Assembly (NCBI GenBank): GCA_963729115.1
Contig: CAVSMR010000003.1
Span: 62,001 to 126,000, forward strand
Length of the DNA: 64,000 nt
Reading direction: 5' to 3'
Origin: Actinophytocola sp963729115
GTDB taxonomy: Bacteria > Actinomycetota > Actinomycetes > Mycobacteriales > Pseudonocardiaceae
Of this stretch, positions 32,849 to 43,063 are shown piece after piece. Position 1 is the first letter of the stretch, and the number at the start of each line of letters is the position of its first letter. The notes beneath the pieces are model-generated. The model saw only the letters and a program-made list of their open reading frames with translations, did not search any database and had not been told where the DNA came from. The translations under genes were made by a program, and so were the position numbers.

Positions 32849-35140
32849 ATGTCGGCAGACGAGCACCGGCACGTCGGATCACCGGCTCCGCGGCGGGAGG
32901 ATGCCCGGCTCATCACCGGGCGGGGGCGGTTCGTCGGCGGGGTGCGGTTGCCGGACTCGGCGCACGCGGTGGTGGTTCGCAGCGACGTCGCCCACGGTCG
33001 CGTGCGCGGTTGCGCCCTCGACGCGGCGCGGGCCGCGCCCGGCGTCCTGGACGTCATCACGGTCGAGGACGCGCGTGGAGTCGAGCTGCCGTGCGCCGAG
33101 CTGGGGCCGGACCGGCCGACCCGCTACCCGGTGCTGGACGACGTCGTGCGCTACGTCGGGCAGCCGACCGCGGTGGTGGTCGCCGAGACGGCGGAGGCCG
33201 CGCACGACGCCGCTGCCCTGGTCGACGTCGACATCGAACCCCTGCCCGCGGTGGTGGGGCTGGAGACGGCGCTGGAACCGGACACCACCCTGCTCTACCC
33301 CGAGTGGGGAACCAACGTCGGCACCGACTTCCCGCTGGGTGACGCGGAGGCGGCCACGGCGGTCGCCGAGCACGTCGTGGAGATGACGTTCCGGCTCGCG
33401 CGGGTCGCGCCGCGGCCGATCGAGCCGCGTGGCGTGGTGGCCGACTACGACGGCGAGATCCTGACCGTCCGGGCGGGGACCCAGGCCCCGCACTTCGTGC
33501 GGGACCACCTGGCCGTGGCGCTGGGCCTGCCGGTCAACGCGGTGCATGTCCTCGGTCGCGATGTCGGTGGCGGGTTCGGGGCCAAGGAACACGTCTACCC
33601 GGACGAGGTGCTGATCTGCCTGGCCGCGGTTCGGCTGCGCCGGCCCGTCCGCTGGAGCGAGGCACCCGGCGACCACCTGGTCGCCACCCTGCACGCGCGC
33701 GACGCGGCGCACCGCGGACGCCTCGCGCTGGACGCGGACGGCCGGTTCGTCGCGCTCTACTGCGACATCGTCGGCGACCTCGGCGGCCACCCGTCGAACG
33801 TCGGCCCTGGCCCGCTCGCGGTGTCGGCGTTGATGTCCGCCGGGCCGTACCGGTTCGACACGGTGGGCGCGCGCGTGCGCGGGGTGGTCACGACGACCAC
33901 CCCGACCGGGTCGTACCGGGGCTTCGGCCAGCCGGAGGTCACCTGGACGCGGGAACGGCTCATCGACGAGGCCGCCCGCCGGCTCGGGGTGGACCCGGTC
34001 GACCTGCGGCTGCGCAACATGCTCGACGCCCACGAGCTCCCGATCAGCACGAGCATGGCGCAGGAGTACGACTCCGGTGACTATGCCGCCGTCCTGCGCA
34101 CGCTGCGCGACCAGGCGCGCGGCGCGCACGTCGAGGACGGGCGCCGGCGCGGCATCGGGTTCTCCTGCCACGTCGAGATGACCGGCGTGGGGCCGTCGCA
34201 GGACATGAAGGCCGCGGGCTTCCTGTCGGGCGGCTTCGAGAACGCGGTCGTGCGCATGGAGCCGGACGCCTCCGTCGTCGTCCACACCGGACTGACCGGC
34301 ATGGGGCAGGGCATCGAGACCACGCTCGCGCAGCTGGCCGCCGACGAGCTGGGCGTCCCGCTGGACCGCGTCCGGGTCGTGCTGGGCGACACCGCGGCGA
34401 CGCCGTACTCGCCGATCGGCTCGATAGCGAGCCGGTCCCTCGCGGTCGGCGGCGGGGCGCTCGTCCACGCGGCGACCGCCTTGCGCGACAAGCTGTTCGC
34501 GATTGCCGCGCACCGCCTCGAGGTCGCCACCGGCGACCTGGAGATCGCCGACGGAACCGTACGGGTCCACGGCGTGCCGGGCGCCTCGGTCGACCTCGCC
34601 GAGCTCGCGTTGTCGGCGTGGCGCGGCTGGGACCTCCCCGACGGGGTGCGGCCCGGCCTCGAGGAGCAGGCCACCTACGACCCGCCCGCCTACGTGTACT
34701 CCTCCGGCGCGCACGCCGCGGCCGTGGCGGTCGACCCGGGGACCGGTGCGGTCGAGATCGAGGGGTACTGGGTCGTCAACGACTCCGGCAACCTGGTCAA
34801 CCCGGCGATCGTCGACGGGCAGCTGCGCGGGGGAGTCGTGCAGGGCATCGGCATGGCGCTGTACGAGCAGGTCGTCTTCTCGGCCGACGGTCAACCCACC
34901 GCCACCTACGACCTGCCCACCGCCGTGGAGGTGCCCGACATCGGCATCGTCCACCAGCGGACACCGTCCCCGGTGACCCCGGGCGGGACGAAGGGGGTCG
35001 GCGAGTCCGGGACCATCAGCTCACCCGCCGCCGTGGGCAACGCGATCGCCGCCGCCCTGCCCGAGATCGCCGATCGGATCACCGCCACCCCGCTCACCCC
35101 GCAGGCCCTCCGACGAGCGTTGACCGATCGGTACCGATGA
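32849..35140 (+). CDS. Xanthine dehydrogenase/CO dehydrogenase-family molybdenum-binding subunit (CoxL-like, orphan)
   Basis: A 763-residue protein with the order of the molybdopterin-binding large subunit: the N-terminal a/b hammerhead domain (TGRGRFVGGVRLPDSAHAVV) and then the MoCo domains with GRDVGGGFGAKEHVYPDE, PTGSYRGFGQPE, GMGQGIETTLAQLAADELGV and the C-terminal GVGESGTISSPAAVGNAIAAA. The active-site loop SYRGFGQ is of the form II (non-CO-dehydrogenase) type, so it is more likely an aldehyde, purine or N-heterocycle hydroxylase. The FAD and 2Fe-2S subunits usually encoded beside it are absent, so electron transfer partners must be elsewhere or the gene is an orphan. The start ATG 32849 is in good register. 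Confidence 0.93.
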   Translation: MSADEHRHVGSPAPRREDARLITGRGRFVGGVRLPDSAHAVVVRSDVAHGRVRGCALDAARAAPGVLDVITVEDARGVELPCAELGPDRPTRYPVLDDVVRYVGQPTAVVVAETAEAAHDAAALVDVDIEPLPAVVGLETALEPDTTLLYPEWGTNVGTDFPLGDAEAATAVAEHVVEMTFRLARVAPRPIEPRGVVADYDGEILTVRAGTQAPHFVRDHLAVALGLPVNAVHVLGRDVGGGFGAKEHVYPDEVLICLAAVRLRRPVRWSEAPGDHLVATLHARDAAHRGRLALDADGRFVALYCDIVGDLGGHPSNVGPGPLAVSALMSAGPYRFDTVGARVRGVVTTTTPTGSYRGFGQPEVTWTRERLIDEAARRLGVDPVDLRLRNMLDAHELPISTSMAQEYDSGDYAAVLRTLRDQARGAHVEDGRRRGIGFSCHVEMTGVGPSQDMKAAGFLSGGFENAVVRMEPDASVVVHTGLTGMGQGIETTLAQLAADELGVPLDRVRVVLGDTAATPYSPIGSIASRSLAVGGGALVHAATALRDKLFAIAAHRLEVATGDLEIADGTVRVHGVPGASVDLAELALSAWRGWDLPDGVRPGLEEQATYDPPAYVYSSGAHAAAVAVDPGTGAVEIEGYWVVNDSGNLVNPAIVDGQLRGGVVQGIGMALYEQVVFSADGQPTATYDLPTAVEVPDIGIVHQRTPSPVTPGGTKGVGESGTISSPAAVGNAIAAALPEIADRITATPLTPQALRRALTDRYR

Positions 35141-35273
35141 GGACAATGGCGTGGGCTCCACCGACGAGACGTGCTGCCGTGAAAGCGTTGCGTAACGGAC
35201 GCCGGATGTCCGCGATGAAGCCCGATGGAACGGTTTCGTCAACGCATCACCCGCAGAGAAGGTGTGTAGGTCG

Positions 35274-35642
35274 ATGGCCAAGGTTTTCGTCGCCGTCCTC
35301 GGTGGTGCCGTCGCGCTCGTCGGGGTGCTCGCGCTCGCCTGGCCGGTCAGTGTCACCGGCTCCGGCGGCCCGGCCGACCAGGTGACGTGCGGCACCGGGT
35401 TCACGGGTCTCAGCGAGTCTCCCGGGAATCGGGACAGCCGCGTCGAGATCGATGCCGAGCAGTCCGGGGTCTTCGCCGGCACGGGCGCGGCGTCTTACGA
35501 GGCGAAGTGCTCGAACGAGATCGGCGCCCGCCGGACATGGGCCTGGCCGGTCGGCCTCGTGGGTGTGGTCATCGTCGTCGGCGCGCTCGTCCTCCGCGCG
35601 ACGCAGCACCCGTCCGATGCCAGGCGCACGCCGCGCACCTAG
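35274..35642 (+). CDS. Small membrane protein with extracytoplasmic loop
   Basis: A 122-residue protein from ATG 35274 with AGAGAAGG 12 bases upstream. Two membrane spans (VFVAVLGGAVALVGVLALAW and WPVGLVGVVIVVGALVL) flank an extracytoplasmic loop of about 60 residues with two Cys (VTCGTGF, AKCSNE) that could form a disulfide. No family is recognised. It ends three bases from the convergent stop codon of the PKS-NRPS gene. Confidence 0.7.
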   Translation: MAKVFVAVLGGAVALVGVLALAWPVSVTGSGGPADQVTCGTGFTGLSESPGNRDSRVEIDAEQSGVFAGTGAASYEAKCSNEIGARRTWAWPVGLVGVVIVVGALVLRATQHPSDARRTPRT

Positions 35643-35645
35643 GTC

Positions 35646-38600
35646 CTACGCCGCGGACCGGGACGCGCGGGGGACGTCCAAGCCGGCCGCGATCAGCGGT
35701 CCGACCTGGGACAGCGGGCCCGTACGCAGCATGTCCCAGTGCCGGCAGCCGACCTCGTGCTCGGTCAGCGTGCCGGTGACGTGGGCGCGCCACGAGTCCG
35801 GCGAGGGCCAGTCCGGACCGCGGTCGCGCGTCGCGGTCAGCAGCAGCATGTCGCCCGCGAACCGGCTCGGCCCGGCCGCCTGGATGACCCGGCGGGTGTG
35901 CACGGCCGTGTCGACCAGCGCGTGCAGCAACGCCTCGTCCAGGCCCGACCCGGCCGCCAGCTCCGCGACCCCGGCGGCGGGGTCGAGCGCGATGGCCAGC
36001 GAGTCCGCGATCACCTGGATCATCTGCGCGCGCACGACGTCCGGCTCCTCGGCCACCGGTCCCGATGCACCCAGCCGCGGGTAGGAGTCCAGCAGTGTCA
36101 GGGAGTCCACCCGCTCCCCGGCCCGCTGCAGGCGGCACGCCAGCTCGTGGGCGATGTTGCCGCCCGCGGACCAGCCCACGAGGTGGTACGGCCCGGCCGG
36201 CTGAACTGAGCGGATCGTGTCGAGGTAGTCCTCCGCCAGCTCGGCCAGGTCCGCCGGCTGCCGGTCCGGGTCGCTCAGCCCCCGAGCCTGCAGCCCGTAC
36301 ACCGGGCGCCCGGGCAGGTACGGCAGCAGTCCGGCATAGCTCCAGCTCAGCCCGGAGATCGGGTGCACGCAGAACACCGGCGGCAGCTCCCCAGCCGTCC
36401 GCAACGCCAGCAGCACGTCCGCGTCGTCGGCCGGGTCGGTGCCCAGCCGCTCGGCCAGGCCCGCGGGGGTCGGCGCGGTGAACAGCGTCCGGACGCCGAG
36501 CTCGACGTCGAGGACCGACCGCACGCGGGTGATCAGGCGCGGCGCGAGCAGCGAGTGCCCGCCGAGCTCGAAGAAGCTGTCGTCGACGCCGACCGACTCG
36601 CGGCCCAACGCCTCGGCGAACAGCTCGCACAGCACCTGCTCGCGCAGCGTCCGCGGCCGGCGCCCGGCGGCGGCCGGCTCGCCGACCGGGGCGGGCAGGG
36701 CCTTGCGGTCCACCTTTCCGTTGGGCGACAACGGGAACGCGTCCAGCACGACGACCGTCCCCGGCACCATGTACTCCGGCAGCGACCGCCCCGCCCACTC
36801 GCGCAGCTCACCCGCCGCGGGGTCGGCGCCGGCCTCGGGGACCACGTAGGCCACCAGCCGCTGGTCGCCCGGCCGGTCCTCGCGCACCAGCACGGCGACG
36901 CCGTCCACGGCCCCGTGCTCGCCCAGCACCGACTCGATCTCCCCGAGCTCGATGCGGTGCCCGCGGACCTTGACCTGGTTGTCGAGCCGGCCGAGGTACT
37001 CGATCGCACCGTCGGGCCGGTAGCGGGCGCGGTCGCCGGTCCGGTACAGCCGCGCGCCGCGCTCGGTCGAGTGCGGGTGCGGCACGAACCGGTCCGCGGT
37101 CAGGCCCGGCTGGTTGTGGTAGCCCCGGGCGAGCTGGATGCCGCCGATGTACAGCTCGCCCGGCACGCCGACGGGGACCGGCTCGAGGTCCTCGTCGAGC
37201 ACGTAGGTGTGGATGTTGGTCAGCGGCCGGCCGACGTCGATCGGCCCCGAGTCCACTTCGGACACGGTGGACCACACCGTGGTCTCGGTCGGGCCGTACA
37301 GGTTCCACACCGCGCGGGTACGGGCGAGCAGTGCGTCGGCGAGGTCACGCGGCAGCGCCTCGCCACCCACGAGCACCGTCAGGTCCGCGTCGCCCGCCCA
37401 GCCCGCCGCGAGCAGCAGCCGCCAGGTGGCCGGCGTCGCCTGCAGGTGCGTCGGCCGCGACCGCTCCACCTGCTCGCGCAACCGCACGCCGTCGCGGGTG
37501 AGCTGAGCCGGGGCGATGTCGACGTGGCCGCCGCGCAGCAGCGGCACGTACAGCTCGACGGTGTGGATGTCGAAGCTGACCGTGGTGATCGCGAGCATCC
37601 GGTCGTGCTCGCCGAACCCGGGCCGCTCGGCGAGCGCGTCCAGCTGGTTGGCGAGCCCGCGGTGGACGACGTGCACGCCCTTGGGCCGGCCCGTGGAGCC
37701 GGACGTGTAGATGATGTACGCCGGGTGGTCGGGGCCGGCGAGGGGCACGGGGTCGTCGACGGGCTCGCCGGGCAGGCCGTCGTCGAGCGGCACGACGTGC
37801 TCGACCTGACCGGCCACAGTGGACACGGTGGACACCAGTGACCGCTCGGTGACGACCACGGCCGCCCGGGAGTTGGCCAGCATGTACTCGCGCCGGTCGG
37901 CCGGGTGGTCCGGGTCGAGGGGCAGGTACGCGGCGCCGGACTTGAGGATGCCGAGCAGCGCGACGGGCAGGTCGAGCCCGCGCCGCAGGCAGACCGCGAC
38001 GACCGACTCCGGGCCCGCGCCGAGCGCGCGCAGGTGGTGGGCGAGCCGGTTGGCCGCCGCGTTGAGCTCCGCGTAGGTCAGCGACGTTCCCTCGAACGAG
38101 ACCGCGGGCCGGTCGGGCGTGCGCGCCGCCTGCGCCTCGAACAGCTGCGGCAGGCACCGGTCCGGGCCCGGCCCGGCCGGCGGGTTCCACTCGCGCAGCT
38201 GCCGGTCGCGCTCGGCGTCGTCGAGGATCGCCAGGTCGCCGACGCGGGTGGCCGGGTCGGCGACGGCCGCGGTCAGCACGGTCTCGTAGCCCGCGAGCAG
38301 GCGCTGCGCCGTCGCGGCGTCGAACAGGTCGGTGTTGTACTCGAGGTGGCAGTCGAACCGCTCGCCCGCCTCGTGCACCACGAACGACAGGTCGACCTGG
38401 GCCGCGCTCAGCCCGAGGTCGGGCCGCGTCACCCGCAGGCCCGCCATGCGCAGGTCGTCGTCGGGCAGGTTCAGCAGGTTGAAGACGACCTGGTACAAGG
38501 GATTGCGGCTCAGGTCGCGGGGCGGGTTGAGCACCTCGACGAGCTTCTCGAACGGCACGTCCTGGTGTGCCAGCGCGCCCACGGTCGTCTCGCGCACCCG

Positions 38601-41600
38601 CGCCAGCAGCTCCGAAAAGGACAGTGTGCGGTCCACGGACGTGCGCAGCACCAGCGTGTTGACGAAGAACCCGACGAGCGACTCCAGCTCGACCTCGGTC
38701 CGCCCCGCCACCGGCGTGCCGACGCTGACGTCGGACTGCCCGGTGTGGCGGTACAGCAGGGTCTGCAGCCCGGCCAGCAGCGACATGAACGGCGTGACGC
38801 CCTGCTCCTGGCTCAGCTCGCGCAGCCGCGCGCACAGCGACGCGGGCAGCAGCCGCGTGGTCACCGCGCCGTGGTGGGTCTGCACCGGCGGGCGCGGGCG
38901 GTCGGCGGGTACCTCGAGGCTCGTCGCCGCGCCCGCGAGCTGCCCGGTCCAGTACGCCAGGTCCGCCTCGCCGGTCTCGGCCATCCGGTCACGCTGCCAG
39001 AGCGTGTAGTCCCCGTACTGCAGCTGGGGTTCGGGCAGCGGCGAGGCATCGCCCGCGCGGTGCGCGTCGTACAGCGTGCCCAGCTCGCCGCAGATCACGT
39101 CGACCGACCAGCCGTCGGAGATGATGTGGTGCATGCACAGGAGCAGCACGTGCCGCTCGGGCGCGACCGGGTAGAGCACCGCGCGGAACAGCGGCCCGGC
39201 GGCGAGGTCGAAGGGCCGCGACACCTCCGCGTGCACGGCCTCCCACAGGTCGCGCTCGGGCTCCACGATGGACAGTGGGGCGGGCCCGGCGGGCAGCACG
39301 ACCTGGGCGGGCTCGCCGTCGGCCGCGGGCAGGACCGTGCGCAGCGCCTCGTGCCTGCGCACCAGCTCGGCCAGGGCGGCGCGCAGCGCGGCCACGTCCA
39401 GCGCGCCGGCCAGCTCGAGCACCACCGGGACGGTGTACGCCGAGTCCGAGTCCACCTGGTCGACGAACCACAACCGCCGTTGCCCGAATGACAAGGGCAG
39501 CTCGTCGGTGCCCGCCGCGCGCGGGACGAGCGCGCCGCGCCGCGGGGCCGCCACGTCCCGCAGCACGGCCGCGAGGTCGGCGACGGTCGGGTTGGTCAGC
39601 ACGGTCTCGATCGGCAGGTCGGTGTCGAACCGGGCGCGCAGCCGCGCCGCGAGCCGGGTCGCCATCAGCGAGTGCCCGCCCAGCTCGAAGAAGTTGTCGT
39701 ACACGCCGACCGACGCGACGCCCAGCACCTCGGCCCACACGCCGGCGATCGCGGACTCGACGTCGTCGCGCGGTGCCACGCTGTCGCCGTCTTCGTCGTC
39801 ATCGTCGACTTCCTCGGCGGGCGCCACGGCCACGGGCCGCTCCTCCAGCGCCCACCAGCGCCCGGCCCGCCAGACGTGCACGCCCTCGGCGGCCGGCGGC
39901 TCGTCCGGTGCCGGGCCCGTACCGAGGTCCAGCAACGACACCAGTCGCGGCGCGACCGCGCGCAGCCGGTCGGCGAGCGCGAGCACGGGCGCGTCCGGGT
40001 CGTCGGTGACGCCCTGCCCGACGAGCACGAGGCGCACCCCGGCGTCGGTGGCGCGTTCGGCGAACCGGGCCAGGGCGGCGGCGAGCTCGCCGGACGGCAC
40101 GGCCGGGACGGCGGCCAGGAGGGCCGCGAACACCGCGCCGCTGTCGGACATGGCGTGGAACCCCGCGTCGACGGTGTCCACAACGGACACCGGGACGTCG
40201 CCGTCCGCCGCCAGCGCTGCCACGAGCGGGCCGGGCACGTCGCCGACGGTGGCCACGGCGTCGTATCGCGGCCGCCCGGAGGCCGCCGCAGTGCGCAGCC
40301 GCGGCTCGAACCGGGTGCGCTCGAACGGGTAGGCCGGCAGCGAGCAGCGGCGCGGGGCCGCGGCGGCGAGGTGCTCCTCGATGCCGGTGTCGACGCCCTG
40401 CTCCCAGAGCCGCCCGAGCGCGCCGAGCAGGCCCTGCTCCTCGGTCTCGTCCGCGGCACCCGACAGCGGCACGGCCACGTGCCCGTCGCCCCAGCCGGGG
40501 TGGCCCTGCAGCACGCGCGACATCGTCTGGCCCGGGCCCAGCTCCAGGAACACCCGGCAACCGCTCGCGAGCAGCGTGCCCGCGCACGCGGTCAGCCGCA
40601 CCGTGCGCGACGCGTGCTCGACCCAGTAGGCCGGCCCCGCGACGCGGTCCGGCTCGGCCCAGTCGCCGGTGAGGTTGGAGACGAACGGCAGCCGCGGCGC
40701 GCCGGCCGGGGTCGCCGCGATCACCTCGCCGAGCCGCTGTGCCGCGGCGCGCATCGACGGCGTGTGGCCGGGTACGGCGAGGTCGAGCAGCCGGTCACTG
40801 ACCCCGTCGGCGACGAGCGCGTCGATGGCCGCGGGCGGTCCGGCGAGCACGGCGTAGCGCGGCGCGTCGATCGCGAGCGACACGTCCGGGCGGTCCCGCA
40901 GGATCTCGGCGATCTCCTCCGGCGGCCGGGACACGACCAGCATCCGGCCCGGCGGCGTGTCGGCGAGGATGCGGCCGCGTTCGTGCAGCAGCGTCAGCCC
41001 GTCGGCCGGGCTCCACAGGCCCGACACCGTGGCGGCCACGCACTCGCCCGCGCTGTGCCCCAGCATCCCGGCCGGCGTGACGCCGTACTCCTGGAACTGG
41101 CGGGCGAGCGAGTAGCCCAGCGCGTAGAGGCCGAGCATCTGGTTCGTCATGTCCCGCAGCCACGCGGGATCGGCGTCCGGCGACAGCACGGTCGCGAGGT
41201 CCACGCCGAAGCGCGCGCTGGCGTCGGCGGCCAGCTCGTCGAACGTCTCCCGGAACACCGGCAGCAGCCGGTGCGCGGCGGCGCCGTAGCCGGCCTTGAG
41301 CGCGGCCGTGCCGGGGAACAGGAACGCCACCTTGGTATCCGCGGGCGCCCGGGTCGGCGGGACGTCCGCGCGCAGCGACCCGGCCAGGGCGTCCCGGTCC
41401 GTGGCGACGACCGTGCCGCGGTAGGGCAGGCCGCGCCGGCCGGTCGCGAGCGTCCAGGCCACGTCGTCCAGGTCGGTGTCGGGCTCGGCGTCGAGGTGCT
41501 CGGCGAGGCCGTCCGTCAAGCGGCGCAACGCCTTCGGTGACGCCGCCGAGAGGCAGAACACCCGCGGCCGCGGGGTGCGGGCCGCGCGCGGGAGTTCGGC

Positions 41601-42878
41601 GGGCGCGGACTCGAGGATGGCGTGCGCGTTGGTCCCACCGACGCCGAAGGCGCTGACGCCGGCCAGCAGCGGGCCGTCGGTGGGCCAGGGCGCCGACTCG
41701 GTCGCGATCCGGAACGGGCTCGCGTCGAGCTCGAGCTCCGGGTTGGGCCGGGCGAAGTTCGCCGTGGGCACGAGCCTGCGGTGGTGCAGCATCAGCGCGG
41801 TCTTGATCACGCCCGCGACGCCGGCCGACTGGCCGGTGTGCCCGATGTTGCTCTTCACCGCGCCGAGCCGGCAGAAGCCGACGTCCTGAGTGGACTCGCG
41901 GAACGCGGCGGTGAGCGCGGCGACCTCGATCGGGTCGCCGACCCGGGTGCCGGTGCCGTGCGCCTCGACGTAGCCGATGTCCGCGGCGTCCACGCCGGCC
42001 TGCGCGTGCGCGAACTGGATCACGTCGCGCTGTCCCGCGAACGACGGCGTGCTGTAGCCGATCTTCTCGCCGCCGTCGTTGTTGATCGCCGACCCGCGCA
42101 GCACGGCCACGACCCGGTCGCCGTCGCGCAGCGCGTCCTCCAGGCGGCGCAGCACGACCACGCCGACCCCGGCGCTGCTGACGGTGCCGCTGGCCCCCGC
42201 GTCGAACGGCCGGCACACCCCGTCGGAGGAGAGCACGTAGCCCTCCTCGTAGACGTAGCCGACCTTCTGCGGCATCCACAGCGAGGCCCCGCCGGCGAGC
42301 GCGGCGTCGCACTCGTGGCCCAGCAGGCTCTGCGCGGCCTGGTGCACCGCGACGAGCGACGTCGAGCACGCCGTCTGCACGGTCATCGCCGGGCCGCGCA
42401 GGCCGAGCTTGTAGGCGACCCGGGTGGCCAGGAAGTCCTTCTCGTAGCTGATGATCCGGGCGAGCTCGTCGGCGTCGACGCTCTGCGTCTCGGGGTTCAT
42501 CACGTCGCAGCCGCCGAACACGCCGACCCAGCCGCCGAAGCGCGCCGGGTCGATGCCTGCGTCGTCGAGCGCGGCCGACGAGGTCTCCAGGAACACGCGG
42601 TGCTGCGGGTCCATGTCCGCGGCCTCGTTGGGCGTGTAGCCGAAGTAGCCGCGGTCGAAGCACTCGCCGTGCTCCATGATCCCGCGCGCGGCGACGTAGC
42701 GGGGGTGGCGGGCCAGGGCCGGGTCGACGCCGGCCGCGACGAGCTCGGCCAACCCGAACCGGCTGATGCTCTCCGTGCCGGCACACAGGTTCCGCCAGTA
42801 CTGCCGCACGTCCCGCGCCCCCGGCAGGCGGCAGGCCATCCCGACGATCGCGATGCCGTCCGTGTCGAGCTCGGTCAT
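35646..42878 (-). CDS. Hybrid PKS-NRPS: KS-AT-(KR remnant)-T-C-A-T-TE
   Basis: A 2410-residue megasynthase. KS has Cys171 (QTACSTSL), EAHGTGT and NIGHTGQS. AT has Ser609 (GHSAGE) and a GHTPSM catalytic-His segment, but the usual GQGAQ loop reads FPGTAALKAG. Residues about 850-1010 look like the structural half of a KR with no catalytic half. Carrier 1 has Ser1070 (GGHSLMA). C has His1251 in MHHIISDG. A has YIIYTSGSTGRPKG, and I read its pocket residues as D-I-V-Q-L-G-L-V-W, close to the glycine code DILQLGLIW. Carrier 2 has Ser2109, and TE has Ser2237 (GWSAGG). Expected chemistry is one malonyl-type extension of an acyl primer, amidation with probably glycine, and release by the TE. ATG 42878 overlaps the MbtH stop (ATGA). 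There is no loading module, so the primer comes in trans. Confidence 0.95.
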   Translation of the reverse strand: MTELDTDGIAIVGMACRLPGARDVRQYWRNLCAGTESISRFGLAELVAAGVDPALARHPRYVAARGIMEHGECFDRGYFGYTPNEAADMDPQHRVFLETSSAALDDAGIDPARFGGWVGVFGGCDVMNPETQSVDADELARIISYEKDFLATRVAYKLGLRGPAMTVQTACSTSLVAVHQAAQSLLGHECDAALAGGASLWMPQKVGYVYEEGYVLSSDGVCRPFDAGASGTVSSAGVGVVVLRRLEDALRDGDRVVAVLRGSAINNDGGEKIGYSTPSFAGQRDVIQFAHAQAGVDAADIGYVEAHGTGTRVGDPIEVAALTAAFRESTQDVGFCRLGAVKSNIGHTGQSAGVAGVIKTALMLHHRRLVPTANFARPNPELELDASPFRIATESAPWPTDGPLLAGVSAFGVGGTNAHAILESAPAELPRAARTPRPRVFCLSAASPKALRRLTDGLAEHLDAEPDTDLDDVAWTLATGRRGLPYRGTVVATDRDALAGSLRADVPPTRAPADTKVAFLFPGTAALKAGYGAAAHRLLPVFRETFDELAADASARFGVDLATVLSPDADPAWLRDMTNQMLGLYALGYSLARQFQEYGVTPAGMLGHSAGECVAATVSGLWSPADGLTLLHERGRILADTPPGRMLVVSRPPEEIAEILRDRPDVSLAIDAPRYAVLAGPPAAIDALVADGVSDRLLDLAVPGHTPSMRAAAQRLGEVIAATPAGAPRLPFVSNLTGDWAEPDRVAGPAYWVEHASRTVRLTACAGTLLASGCRVFLELGPGQTMSRVLQGHPGWGDGHVAVPLSGAADETEEQGLLGALGRLWEQGVDTGIEEHLAAAAPRRCSLPAYPFERTRFEPRLRTAAASGRPRYDAVATVGDVPGPLVAALAADGDVPVSVVDTVDAGFHAMSDSGAVFAALLAAVPAVPSGELAAALARFAERATDAGVRLVLVGQGVTDDPDAPVLALADRLRAVAPRLVSLLDLGTGPAPDEPPAAEGVHVWRAGRWWALEERPVAVAPAEEVDDDDEDGDSVAPRDDVESAIAGVWAEVLGVASVGVYDNFFELGGHSLMATRLAARLRARFDTDLPIETVLTNPTVADLAAVLRDVAAPRRGALVPRAAGTDELPLSFGQRRLWFVDQVDSDSAYTVPVVLELAGALDVAALRAALAELVRRHEALRTVLPAADGEPAQVVLPAGPAPLSIVEPERDLWEAVHAEVSRPFDLAAGPLFRAVLYPVAPERHVLLLCMHHIISDGWSVDVICGELGTLYDAHRAGDASPLPEPQLQYGDYTLWQRDRMAETGEADLAYWTGQLAGAATSLEVPADRPRPPVQTHHGAVTTRLLPASLCARLRELSQEQGVTPFMSLLAGLQTLLYRHTGQSDVSVGTPVAGRTEVELESLVGFFVNTLVLRTSVDRTLSFSELLARVRETTVGALAHQDVPFEKLVEVLNPPRDLSRNPLYQVVFNLLNLPDDDLRMAGLRVTRPDLGLSAAQVDLSFVVHEAGERFDCHLEYNTDLFDAATAQRLLAGYETVLTAAVADPATRVGDLAILDDAERDRQLREWNPPAGPGPDRCLPQLFEAQAARTPDRPAVSFEGTSLTYAELNAAANRLAHHLRALGAGPESVVAVCLRRGLDLPVALLGILKSGAAYLPLDPDHPADRREYMLANSRAAVVVTERSLVSTVSTVAGQVEHVVPLDDGLPGEPVDDPVPLAGPDHPAYIIYTSGSTGRPKGVHVVHRGLANQLDALAERPGFGEHDRMLAITTVSFDIHTVELYVPLLRGGHVDIAPAQLTRDGVRLREQVERSRPTHLQATPATWRLLLAAGWAGDADLTVLVGGEALPRDLADALLARTRAVWNLYGPTETTVWSTVSEVDSGPIDVGRPLTNIHTYVLDEDLEPVPVGVPGELYIGGIQLARGYHNQPGLTADRFVPHPHSTERGARLYRTGDRARYRPDGAIEYLGRLDNQVKVRGHRIELGEIESVLGEHGAVDGVAVLVREDRPGDQRLVAYVVPEAGADPAAGELREWAGRSLPEYMVPGTVVVLDAFPLSPNGKVDRKALPAPVGEPAAAGRRPRTLREQVLCELFAEALGRESVGVDDSFFELGGHSLLAPRLITRVRSVLDVELGVRTLFTAPTPAGLAERLGTDPADDADVLLALRTAGELPPVFCVHPISGLSWSYAGLLPYLPGRPVYGLQARGLSDPDRQPADLAELAEDYLDTIRSVQPAGPYHLVGWSAGGNIAHELACRLQRAGERVDSLTLLDSYPRLGASGPVAEEPDVVRAQMIQVIADSLAIALDPAAGVAELAAGSGLDEALLHALVDTAVHTRRVIQAAGPSRFAGDMLLLTATRDRGPDWPSPDSWRAHVTGTLTEHEVGCRHWDMLRTGPLSQVGPLIAAGLDVPRASRSAA

Positions 42879-43063
42879 CCGTCGACCTCGCGCAGCGAGC
42901 GGGGCCGCATGTCGAGCCAGACGGAGTCCACATGGGACAGGCACGCGTCCTTGGCGCCCGCGAAGCCCGCCGCGTGCCAGCCGGCGGGCAGGTCGCGTCC
43001 GGACGGCCAGATCGAGAACTGGTCCTCGTCGTTGCGCACCACGACGTACGTGCGTTCACCCAT
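42875..43063 (-). CDS. MbtH-like NRPS chaperone
   Basis: A 62-residue MbtH-family protein with the family pattern NDEDQFSIWP, PAGWHAAGF and a C-terminal VWLDMRPRSLRE segment; the conserved Trp residues that cradle the A domain are present. It binds and activates adenylation domains. Its stop codon overlaps the start of the PKS-NRPS gene, so stoichiometric co-production with that enzyme is expected. The same protein could also serve the A domain at 46591-49683. Confidence 0.96.
   Translation of the reverse strand: MGERTYVVVRNDEDQFSIWPSGRDLPAGWHAAGFAGAKDACLSHVDSVWLDMRPRSLREVDG

Noticed and set aside
32879..34954. Minus-strand open frame of 691 codons over the molybdenum hydroxylase
   Set aside because: Antisense shadow in high-GC DNA; low-complexity Val/Arg/Gly translation without domains.
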